From contig CAMOOZ010000195.1 in the NCBI GenBank assembly GCA_946621895.1, positions 1-6,328 of the forward strand: DNA of 6,328 nt, given 5' to 3'. The position numbers were made by a program, and so were the translations under genes. The stretch is from an uncultured Lachnospiraceae bacterium. GTDB lineage: Bacteria; Bacillota_A; Clostridia; Lachnospirales; Lachnospiraceae. Shown here one piece after another: positions 1-5,185 of the stretch. Numbering within the stretch: position 1 is the first letter of the stretch; each line of letters starts with the position of its first letter. Under the pieces are notes generated by a model. It searched no databases. It worked only from the letters and a program-made list of their open reading frames with translations, and had not been told where the DNA came from.

Positions 1-793
1 CGATGGCAAGAGCGATCTGCAGCACAGCTCCCACCGCATTGGAAATAAAGGAAATGGTCCCGAAGATAAAATTGGTCCCCGTGTTCAGAATGATCGCCAC
101 GAGGAAGGTCAGCATGAAGATGATGATCTCCATGTAGGTCTGGGAGGTGAAGATCAGCACGCCCACGATGATGGCGACCACGAAGATCATGATCTGCACC
201 ACATCCTCCTGCAGCGATTTGGCGTCATCCTTATCCACGGTGGTATAGACAAAGCTGTCATACCCCTCTACCAGCCGTCTGACGGACGCGATCGCATCCT
301 GGGAGAGCGGCGTATCCTCCTCCTCCGCAAAGCTGAGGGAATAGAGTGCCGTAAAATCGTGGTAGGAATCCGCCCTGTCCTCGGGCTCATAATCCTCATC
401 CTCCGGATCATAAAAAGAGACGGAGGATATCCCCTTCACCGCCTCCATCTGCTTCGCCAGCGAGAGAGCCGTTTCATAATCCAGATTGCAGACCATGACC
501 TTTCCGGAGCCGAAGGTGGTGAACTGCTCATCCATGATATCCAGGCCCTGTCTCGTCTCCGTGTCGTCAGGCAGATAATCCGTCAGATCATCATCCACGC
601 CCACCGCATTTGCCATCGCGAGGCTGAAGGCGATCGCGATCGCGAAAAACACCAGAAAGGCCTTTCTTTTATTGACAATAACCGAGGCCAGAACAAAGAG
701 AATGCCCTTTTCCTGCTCCTCTGTTCCGGCCTCCTGATCGCGCTCCGGCTCCTGATCGGGCGCTAAGGTCTTTTCTTCTTTCTTTTCCTTCAC
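1..793 (-). CDS. MMPL/RND-family membrane transporter, N-terminal part (runs off the left edge)
   Basis: Probable efflux or lipid-type exporter of the MMPL/RND superfamily in the cytoplasmic membrane; the substrate cannot be told. The visible 264 residues comprise a charged, Glu/Lys-rich cytoplasmic tail (1-30), a first membrane span (about 44-62), a large acidic extracytoplasmic loop (about 63-200) that includes the family-typical DDDLTDYLPDDTE stretch near 67-79, then closely packed spans at about 201-216, 221-239 and from 243 onward. This order (one span, a big loop, then a bundle of spans) fits the first half of an MMPL protein. The start is GTG at 793, preceded by the purine-rich AGGAAGAGGAG; no ATG lies before the first span. 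It begins 14 bases after the TetR gene, so the two are almost certainly co-transcribed and the regulator probably controls it. The C-terminal portion is outside the window. Family call is firm; function is inferred. Confidence 0.88.
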   Translation of the reverse strand, partial: MKEKKEEKTLAPDQEPERDQEAGTEEQEKGILFVLASVIVNKRKAFLVFFAIAIAFSLAMANAVGVDDDLTDYLPDDTETRQGLDIMDEQFTTFGSGKVMVCNLDYETALSLAKQMEAVKGISSVSFYDPEDEDYEPEDRADSYHDFTALYSLSFAEEEDTPLSQDAIASVRRLVEGYDSFVYTTVDKDDAKSLQEDVVQIMIFVVAIIVGVLIFTSQTYMEIIIFMLTFLVAIILNTGTNFIFGTISFISNAVGAVLQIALAI

Positions 794-807
794 TGCTCCT
801 CTTCCTG

Positions 808-1398
808 CTATTTGCCGGAGGCCTCCATCATGAATCTGATCCCCCTCTGGATGCCTTCTCCATGGATCACCCGGACGATCTCCTCGGGCTTTTCCTTTCT
901 GCCGTCCTCCAGCCAGATATTCATGATGCTGTCCATAATCCCCGCCCGCACATGGCTGATCATCTGAAATTCGATGGAATGCTCATCCAGTTCCGGGGCG
1001 TAGATCTTCGTTCTTTCCTTCGCGTAGTTCAGCCTGCTGGAATAGAGGATGTCCCGTTTGCCCACCCGGACCAGTATTTCGAAGATTTCCCAGTTGTCGT
1101 ATAAATAGGTGATCACATCCAGAAGATAGCCTTCCGGATTCCGCTTGGATTCCAGGGTAGGGTATTTTTCATTCAGCATCGCGCTCAGATCACTGAAGAC
1201 CTTGTCGCATTTTGCGGTGAGCACATCGGAAAGCGAGTCAAAATGACGATAAAAAGTGGCTCTCCCAACGCCGGATGACTCCTGGATATCCCTGATCGTG
1301 ATCTTGTTGAAGGGCTTTTTCTTCAGGCATTCCAAAAGGCCTTCGTAAATCAGTCTCGCAGAAACCTTTGCTCTCTTATCGTTTACAATGTGATACAT
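808..1398 (-). CDS. TetR/AcrR-family transcriptional regulator
   Basis: A 196-residue one-component DNA-binding repressor of usual TetR length. The N-terminal three-helix DNA-binding domain spans about residues 10-58. Its helix-turn-helix reads ITIRDIQESSGVGRATFYRHF (33-53 region), with the recognition helix around GRATFYRHF as is typical of the family. The C-terminal part (about 60-196) is helical and variable and would bind a ligand and dimerise; the ligand is unknown. The ATG at 1398 has an excellent ribosome site, AGGAGGG, five bases upstream. A promoter and a perfect inverted repeat lie just before it, suggesting autoregulation. The gene ends in TAG at 810-808, and the MMPL transporter starts 14 bases on, so the regulator most likely represses this exporter operon. 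Family assignment is secure; target and inducer are inferred. Confidence 0.95.
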   Translation of the reverse strand: MYHIVNDKRAKVSARLIYEGLLECLKKKPFNKITIRDIQESSGVGRATFYRHFDSLSDVLTAKCDKVFSDLSAMLNEKYPTLESKRNPEGYLLDVITYLYDNWEIFEILVRVGKRDILYSSRLNYAKERTKIYAPELDEHSIEFQMISHVRAGIMDSIMNIWLEDGRKEKPEEIVRVIHGEGIQRGIRFMMEASGK

Positions 1399-1418
1399 TT
1401 ATTCCCTCCTTATGTTTT

Positions 1419-1434
1419 TCTCTGTATGCAGAGA
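1419..1434. promoter_or_regulatory. Candidate TetR operator (perfect inverted repeat)
   Basis: Perfect 6-bp inverted repeat TCTCTG-TATG-CAGAGA (plus strand), 16 bases in all. It lies nine bases downstream of the tetR -10 box, covering roughly +2 to +17 of the predicted transcript and just upstream of the ribosome site. A palindrome here would block transcription start or early elongation, which is the usual arrangement for autoregulated TetR genes. Binding by this protein is inferred from position only. Confidence 0.6.
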
Positions 1435-1442
1435 TCAGAGCA

Positions 1443-1471
1443 ATGATATCACAAAACAAAATTCGAAACAA
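1443..1471 (-). promoter_or_regulatory. Promoter of the tetR-MMPL operon
   Basis: On the minus strand, a -35 element TTGTTT (1471-1466) and a -10 element TATCAT (1448-1443, five of six matches to TATAAT) are separated by exactly 17 bases. The predicted start is near 1436, giving a leader of about 38 nt with AGGAGGG at 1410-1404. The -35 is weak (three of six). Assigned by pattern only. Confidence 0.6.
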
Positions 1472-1513
1472 TCGTCCTGTGTAGTACCGATGTCCCGTTA
1501 TGAATATATTCAG

Positions 1514-1945
1514 TTATTTTATTCCGGTAGATCCGAACCCCCCTCTGTTTGCATCGGCAAGATGCTCCGTCTCCACAAATTCCAGAGGCGGCTGGTTTTT
1601 CACGATCCGAAACTGACAGACCCTGTCATTCACGCAGATCTTCGTATCCCGCATGGCAAGGATCGGCCACTTCCAGATATCGCCGTCCCCGCAATAGCTG
1701 TGATCGATCACCCCCATGTGATTGGTCTGGATCACTCCGAAGCGCTTAAAAGAGGAGCTGCGGGGAACCACATGGGCCTCATACCCCTCCGGGAGCTCCA
1801 TCGCGACCCCCAGGTCGAGCAGATGGAATTCTCCCTGCTTCAGCTCTACCTCTTCCGCGCTCCGCAGATCGATCCAGTCGCCTTTTCCTTCGATCGGGGC
1901 AAGCCTCTCGATCCTGTCGGAGGTATATCTGATCTTAATCTCCAT
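1514..1945 (-). CDS. dut: dUTP diphosphatase (trimeric dUTPase family)
   Basis: Hydrolyses dUTP to dUMP and pyrophosphate, keeping uracil out of DNA and supplying dUMP for thymidylate synthesis; cytosolic. The 143-residue length fits the trimeric family, and all five motifs are visible: motif 1 IDLRSA (25-30), motif 2 [10 protein letters not shown] (61-70), motif 3 [10 protein letters not shown] (78-87) with the catalytic Asp81, motif 4 NDRVCQF (106-112), and the C-terminal Gly-rich lid NRGGFGSTG (133-141). Motif 3 has Cys in place of the common Arg (YCGD rather than YRGE), and the following [13 protein letters not shown] segment marks a subfamily I recall from Firmicutes and their phages. 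I chose ATG at 1945; an in-frame TTG two codons earlier (1951) sits closer to the ribosome site GGAGGGGAG and is possible. The start overlaps the end of nrdG by 11 bases, so the genes are translationally coupled. Confidence 0.93.
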   Translation of the reverse strand: MEIKIRYTSDRIERLAPIEGKGDWIDLRSAEEVELKQGEFHLLDLGVAMELPEGYEAHVVPRSSSFKRFGVIQTNHMGVIDHSYCGDGDIWKWPILAMRDTKICVNDRVCQFRIVKNQPPLEFVETEHLADANRGGFGSTGIK

Positions 1946-2426
1946 ATTCAATGATCTCCCCTCCGGAAAGACTTTTCTTTACATCCACAAGCCGCTGATT
2001 CGTGCTCCCCCGCCACGGCAGCGCCGGATCGGCAAGGGCCTCCTCATATTTTCCGTCCACCAGCACATCCACCCAGGGAAGCCCCTCCCAGTCCAGAAGC
2101 TCCTCCGCACTGTACCCGGTATAAAGCCAGATGCTCTTTTCCGGAAAAGCCTCCTTCACCTCGGACAACAGGGCACAGACATCCGCGCGATTATCAGGAT
2201 AGAGCGGGTCCCCGCCGGAGAGCGTCAAGCCGGAGATATAATCCCGCTTCAGGATGGAAAACAGCTCCTCCTTTGCCAGGTCATCAAAGACAAGCCCCGC
2301 CTCAGGATCCCAGGTCAGCGGATTCTGACAGCCCCTGCAGGCATGCGCACAGCCGCTGACAAACAGCACGGCTCTCAGGCCTTCTCCGTTCAGCATATCA
2401 TCATGGGTGATCTCGTGATAGCGCAT
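1935..2426 (-). CDS. nrdG: Anaerobic ribonucleoside-triphosphate reductase activating protein (radical SAM)
   Basis: Radical-SAM activase that uses a [4Fe-4S] cluster and S-adenosylmethionine to place the glycyl radical on NrdD. Over 163 residues it has the diagnostic CxxxCxxC cluster motif at Cys26, Cys30 and Cys33 ([12 protein letters not shown]), the SAM-contacting SGGDP at 70-74, and the conserved C-terminal [11 protein letters not shown] near 138-148. Its length is normal for a minimal NrdG. The ATG at 2426 overlaps the nrdD stop as TGATG; a GTG one codon earlier (2429) is an alternative. The ribosome site is only moderate (GGGTGAG, six bases before ATG), consistent with coupling to nrdD translation. 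The gene lies directly after its substrate protein nrdD and overlaps dut at its end, so it is the middle gene of a three-gene operon. Confidence 0.96.
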   Translation of the reverse strand: MRYHEITHDDMLNGEGLRAVLFVSGCAHACRGCQNPLTWDPEAGLVFDDLAKEELFSILKRDYISGLTLSGGDPLYPDNRADVCALLSEVKEAFPEKSIWLYTGYSAEELLDWEGLPWVDVLVDGKYEEALADPALPWRGSTNQRLVDVKKSLSGGEIIEYGD

Positions 2427-4300
2427 CACATGCTCACCCGTTCACTGATCTCCGCCATCTTCGCGGGATTAAGCCGGGTATCGCCAAAGACCCTGGAATA
2501 GGACAGATAGCCGTTCATCCGGTCGATCCTCGTGATATCCGTGCTGCCGCAGCAGGGACAGACATCCATTGCAAGCTCTTCATGGCCGCAGTTTCCGCAA
2601 TAGGAAAGGGAAAGGTTCACCCCTTCATAAAAACCCATTGCCATCGCCCTTCTGACCAGCACCCTGATCGCCTCCAGATTATAGGACACCGGGTATTTTA
2701 CATACTGGATCTTTCCCCCGTTAAAGCCATCCCAGAAACGCTTCTCCCGATCCTGCTTTTCAATGGGCGTGATCTTCTCCGTCACATGGCAGTGAAAGGA
2801 ATTGGAGACATATTCCCTGTCCGACACGCCCTTCACGATGCCGAACCGCTCCCTGAACTGCTTTACCTGAAGCCCGCAGAGATTCTCCGCCGGCGTCCCG
2901 TAGATCGCATAAAGGCGCCCGTCTGCGGCCGTAAATTCCGCTGTCCTTTTCCGGATATGCGCCATCACCGAAAGGGCAAAGCTGCCGTCCTCGGAAAGGC
3001 TTTTCCCGTGGTAAAGCTGCTCCAGCTCCTCTAACGCGGTGATCCCGAAGGAAGCCGTGGCGGAAGCGAGCAGCGGGGCGATCTCCTGATCCCTGTCCAG
3101 ATGGCCGCCGTAAAGCCCTCCCTCGCAGAAGCCCAGCGGATCAATGGAGGCCTTCATCCTTCCCAGATATTCGTAAGTCCTTAAGTGGATCCCGCGGATC
3201 ATCTCCAGATAATGATCCAGCAGCCCGAAAAAATCCTCTTTTCTTTGTCGTGCCTCTGCCAGAATCAGCGGGAGATGAAGGGACACCGCGCCGATATTAA
3301 ACCGCCCGGTGAACACGGGACGATCCTTTTCATCTGCCGGCGTTATCCCTCCCCGCTCATACCACGGGGAAAGAAAGGCCCTGCAGCCCATCGGCGAGAT
3401 CACTTCGCCGTACTGTTGATAGATCCCTGCCACATACCCTTCGCCGGAGAGGGAAAGCCAGTCCGGATACATGCATTTTGCGGAGGTCAGAATGCCTTCC
3501 TCAAACAGCTCCTCCAGCTCTCCTCCCCTGCCGTGCAGCTTCTCGTCATACAGAAAGACCAGCTTCGGATAAAGCACGGGCTTTTTCTTCCCTGCCATGC
3601 CCTGTCCTTCCCGCCTGACCCGGAGCATGGTCTTCGTGGCCATTCGGGCAAAGCGGCCCCTGCCGAGACCTGCGGAGACGGTGATAAAGGGATAATCCCC
3701 CTTGCTCCCCGCCACCGTGTTGAATTTATACTCCCAGCCCTGAAAGCCCTGCTCGAATTCCCGCTGCACCCGGCTGAGCGCTTCCTCCTCAGCCCGCTGG
3801 GAGCCGACCCCCAGCTCCAGATACCGGACCAGTCCCTTCCGCCAGGATTTCTCCGCATAGGGCTCCAGCAGCGTGTCCACACAAGGGATCGTGAAGCCCC
3901 CGTACTGCTGGGAAGCGGCGCTGAGGACCATATCCCCGATCACATCAAAGGCGGTGTCCAGGCTGCCGGGCTCGTTGTACCACAGATTACTCATGGAGAA
4001 GCCGCCCTTCAGCACGCTTGCCACATCAAACAGGCAGCAGTTAAAGGTTTCGCGCCTTGCGGATTTATCATGGATATAGATAAAGCCCGCGCGGGAAGCC
4101 TCTCTTTCCTCCGGCGTCAGGAAGTATTCCTCATACAGCCTTTCATTGACATAGTTCAAGAGGAGGCTGCGTTTGGTGGACACCAGCGCGGAATCGTAAT
4201 TCGCGTTCTCCTTATCCCCCAGATAAAGAATGGACTGGCCTCTGCGGTACAGCTCATCCAGATCGCGATGCAGTTGTTCCTTATTCATGCCCTGATCCAT
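2426..4300 (-). CDS. nrdD: Anaerobic (class III) ribonucleoside-triphosphate reductase
   Basis: Oxygen-sensitive glycyl-radical enzyme that reduces ribonucleoside triphosphates to dNTPs; cytosolic, activated by NrdG. Visible features over 624 residues: YIHD...NCCLFD (75-92), KFNTVAGSKGDYPFITVSAG (192-211 region), the thiyl-radical loop PMGCRAFL with Cys306 (303-310), ASFGITALEE (416-425), GTPAENLCG (468-476), a C-terminal zinc site with Cys568, Cys571, Cys581 and Cys584, and the glycyl-radical motif NGYL with Gly597. No N-terminal ATP-cone is present: the catalytic domain begins almost at once, so the protein is shorter than forms such as the E. coli enzyme of about 710 residues. The ATG at 4300 is preceded by GGAGG (4313-4309) at an eight-base spacing. 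The frame stays open upstream to 4387, but that stretch contains a terminator and is not counted as coding. First gene of nrdD-nrdG-dut. Confidence 0.97.
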   Translation of the reverse strand: MDQGMNKEQLHRDLDELYRRGQSILYLGDKENANYDSALVSTKRSLLLNYVNERLYEEYFLTPEEREASRAGFIYIHDKSARRETFNCCLFDVASVLKGGFSMSNLWYNEPGSLDTAFDVIGDMVLSAASQQYGGFTIPCVDTLLEPYAEKSWRKGLVRYLELGVGSQRAEEEALSRVQREFEQGFQGWEYKFNTVAGSKGDYPFITVSAGLGRGRFARMATKTMLRVRREGQGMAGKKKPVLYPKLVFLYDEKLHGRGGELEELFEEGILTSAKCMYPDWLSLSGEGYVAGIYQQYGEVISPMGCRAFLSPWYERGGITPADEKDRPVFTGRFNIGAVSLHLPLILAEARQRKEDFFGLLDHYLEMIRGIHLRTYEYLGRMKASIDPLGFCEGGLYGGHLDRDQEIAPLLASATASFGITALEELEQLYHGKSLSEDGSFALSVMAHIRKRTAEFTAADGRLYAIYGTPAENLCGLQVKQFRERFGIVKGVSDREYVSNSFHCHVTEKITPIEKQDREKRFWDGFNGGKIQYVKYPVSYNLEAIRVLVRRAMAMGFYEGVNLSLSYCGNCGHEELAMDVCPCCGSTDITRIDRMNGYLSYSRVFGDTRLNPAKMAEISERVSM

Positions 4301-4331
4301 GGCTTCATCCTCCGGTTCGCGCGGCCTGCCA

Positions 4332-4359
4332 TAAAAAGATGAGCCCTGAAACAGGACTC
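4332..4359 (-). terminator. Intrinsic terminator (or attenuator) between the small membrane protein gene and nrdD
   Basis: On the minus strand GAGTCCTG-TTT-CAGGGCTC forms an 8-bp stem with one G-U pair (4359-4341), followed by ATCTTTTTA, a good U-tract. It lies 29 bases after the stop of the 61-residue gene and only about 20 bases before the nrdD ribosome site. It is flanked by 7-bp complementary arms, GCGGCCT (4384-4378) and AGGCCGC (4327-4321), which could close an outer stem around it. Confidence 0.75.
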
Positions 4360-4387
4360 TTCTTCCTTCGGTCTGTAAGGCCGCCGA

Positions 4388-4573
4388 CTATGATGTCCGC
4401 TGCTGCGGGGCACCCCCGCCATCCGGCGGCGACAATGCCGCAGCTGTCTTTGCGTCCTTATTTTTGCGCAGCTTTATCCCGATGATCACCGCTGCCGCGA
4501 TCAGCACGATGATGAACAGATATAGGATCAGATAAGCGCCAAAATACACCAAAAAGGAAGTCAGATTTTCCAC
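4388..4573 (-). CDS. Small single-span membrane protein, function unknown
   Basis: A 61-residue protein I cannot assign to a named family. Residues about 5-34 form one long, strongly hydrophobic span rich in Leu, Ile, Tyr and Ala. A basic stop-transfer cluster KLRKNKD (34-40) follows, and then a short Pro/Gly/Ala-rich hydrophilic tail. By the positive-inside rule the N-terminus would be outside and the tail in the cytoplasm. Reality of the gene is supported by a near-consensus promoter 30 bases upstream, a clean ribosome site GGAG seven bases before a GTG start, and an intrinsic terminator just after the TAG stop, making a self-contained transcript of about 265 nt. Its position between yajC and nrdD does not reveal a role. 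The frame is the same as that of nrdD downstream, but the two are separated by the stop codon and terminator. Confidence 0.75.
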   Translation of the reverse strand: MENLTSFLVYFGAYLILYLFIIVLIAAAVIIGIKLRKNKDAKTAAALSPPDGGGAPQQRTS

Positions 4574-4580
4574 CGCTTTT

Positions 4581-4584
4581 CTCC
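4581..4584 (-). promoter_or_regulatory. Ribosome binding site fixing the GTG start of the small membrane protein
   Basis: GGAG on the minus strand, seven bases (AAAAGCG) before GTG at 4573-4571. No in-frame ATG lies nearby, so this site decides the start. Confidence 0.7.
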
Positions 4585-4602
4585 GTCAGAAACTACATGC
4601 TC

Positions 4603-4631
4603 AATATAGCATATCATGGTCATCCGGTCAA
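4603..4631 (-). promoter_or_regulatory. Strong sigma-A-type promoter for the small membrane protein gene
   Basis: Minus-strand -35 TTGACC (4631-4626, five of six) and -10 TATATT (4608-4603, five of six) have an ideal 17-base spacer and an extended -10 TGC immediately before the -10. The predicted start is near 4596, leaving a leader of about 23 nt. The -35 directly abuts the U-tract of the yajC terminator. This is the best promoter match in the window and the nearest recognisable one upstream of nrdD. Confidence 0.8.
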
Positions 4632-4656
4632 GGAAAAATCGAAAATATTTTCGATT
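4632..4656 (-). terminator. A/T-rich palindromic terminator after yajC
   Basis: A perfect 20-base palindrome AATCGAAAATATTTTCGATT (4656-4637) overlaps the yajC stop codon and runs into TTTTT (4638-4634) on the minus strand. The stem is low in GC, so strength is uncertain, but its position between the yajC end and a new promoter fits termination. Confidence 0.6.
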
Positions 4657-4978
4657 ATTTGTTCTCTGCCGCTTTTGCGGTCTCCGGCTTTTCCACCTGC
4701 GCCACCGCATCCTTTTTCATCGGGATCCTGCAGTTTTTGTTATTCCCGAATTCCACGATCAGCGTGTCCTCCTGGATATCGATGACGATCCCGTAAAACC
4801 CGCTGGTGGTCAGCACACAGTCCCCCACCGCGAGCGTCGAGAGCATCGTGTTCATCTTCTGCTGCTCCTTGCGCTGGGGCCTGATCATGAAGAAATAGAA
4901 GAAACCGCCGATGATCACGAGGTATACGATAATGATCATGGACGATGATCCGCCTGCTTCAGCCAGTATTGCTCCCAT
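4655..4978 (-). CDS. yajC: Preprotein translocase accessory subunit YajC
   Basis: Single-span inner-membrane protein associated with SecDF and the SecYEG translocon. The 107 residues show a short N-terminal segment, one hydrophobic span (about 14-31, SMIIIVYLVIIGGFFYFF), the hallmark MIRPQRKEQQKM (31-42) directly after it, and a small beta-rich cytoplasmic domain (about 48-92, VGDCVLTTSGFYGIVIDI...), ending in a charged tail. The frame is open further upstream to 5029, but ATG at 4978 is the likely start: GGGAGG lies eight bases before it, inside that would-be extension, and the extension has no YajC character. The gene lies downstream of tgt, the classical tgt-yajC order, but here a 366-base gap with its own promoter and a folded leader separates them. 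No secD/secF follows in the window. Confidence 0.95.
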   Translation of the reverse strand: MGAILAEAGGSSSMIIIVYLVIIGGFFYFFMIRPQRKEQQKMNTMLSTLAVGDCVLTTSGFYGIVIDIQEDTLIVEFGNNKNCRIPMKKDAVAQVEKPETAKAAENK

Positions 4979-4986
4979 AGGTATGT

Positions 4987-4992
4987 CCTCCC
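4987..4992 (-). promoter_or_regulatory. Ribosome binding site of yajC
   Basis: GGGAGG on the minus strand, eight bases before ATG at 4978-4976. It rules out the longer reading of yajC beginning at 5029. Confidence 0.8.
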
Positions 4993-5049
4993 TTATCCCT
5001 TTTCCGTCACGATGAGCCATGCTGCGCATCGTTCATTGAATAATATCCC

Positions 5050-5134
5050 CCTGTACGGTTGGAATGCTGAAGCATTCCGGCCTGCTTTCTGTCGCGTCAG
5101 CTAAAGCGGTATTATCGCTTTGCAACCGTACAGG
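5050..5134 (-). ncRNA. Structured leader RNA upstream of yajC (candidate cis-regulatory element)
   Basis: Within the yajC 5' leader, two perfect 11-base complementary arms, CCTGTACGGTT (5134-5124) and AACCGTACAGG (5060-5050), would close a long stem around 63 bases. Inside are hairpin AAAGCG/CGCTTT (5121-5116 with 5108-5103, 7-base loop) and hairpin GGAATGC-TTCA-GCATTCC (5078-5061), the latter directly against the closing stem. An alternative hairpin, GCTTT...AAAGC with an inner CTG/CAG (5107-5084), is mutually exclusive with the first, giving two possible folds. No U-tract follows, so an effect on translation or RNA stability is more likely than attenuation. The layout resembles a three-way-junction riboswitch, but I could not match it to preQ1, purine, TPP, c-di-GMP or fluoride consensus features. 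A mobile hairpin element is a less likely alternative. Confidence 0.55.
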
Positions 5135-5152
5135 CAGCAAAATATGTGACTT

Positions 5153-5182
5153 ACTATAGCATATAGCTTCCGTTTGCTGCAA
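5153..5182 (-). promoter_or_regulatory. Promoter of yajC with extended -10
   Basis: Minus-strand -35 TTGCAG (5182-5177, weak) and -10 TATAGT (5158-5153, five of six) with an 18-base spacer and an extended -10 TGC. The 10-mer ATATGCTATA here also occurs at the small-membrane-protein promoter (4614-4605). The -10 is embedded in the inverted repeat CTATA-TGC-TATAG (5166-5154). The predicted start near 5146 gives a leader of about 168 nt before yajC. Confidence 0.6.
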
Positions 5183-5185
5183 GTG

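Noticed and set aside
1501..1512. 12-base palindrome TGAATATATTCA after dut as a terminator
   Set aside because: All A/T except for two G-C pairs and no following U-tract on the minus strand; such short A/T palindromes arise easily by chance.
1412..2501. Plus-strand open frames opposite dut and nrdG
   Set aside because: Antisense to genes with full motif sets, with no sensible protein features and no ribosome sites noticed.
3185..4342. Long plus-strand open frame of 385 codons opposite nrdD
   Set aside because: It lies wholly antisense to a strongly conserved nrdD and shows no recognisable domain; its Pro/His/Leu-rich composition is that of a shadow frame in GC-rich coding DNA.
4301..4387. 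Upstream extension of nrdD, or a fusion with the 61-residue protein
   Set aside because: The frame is open, but the stretch contains an intrinsic terminator and the nrdD ribosome site, and the encoded residues do not resemble an ATP-cone or other NrdD sequence.
4979..5029. N-terminal extension of yajC from 5029
   Set aside because: The strong ribosome site GGGAGG at 4992-4987 lies within it and points to ATG 4978; the extra residues are charged and unlike YajC.
5050..5134. preQ1 riboswitch, suggested by the neighbouring tgt
   Set aside because: No preQ1 aptamer core was recognised, the element is larger than the type I aptamer, and it lies upstream of yajC rather than of tgt or a queuosine gene.
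5041..5146. Miniature transposon with 11-bp terminal inverted repeats
   Set aside because: No convincing target-site duplication flanks the arms (only an ATATT at unequal distances), and the nested hairpins next to a promoter fit a leader RNA better; a genome-wide repeat search would decide.
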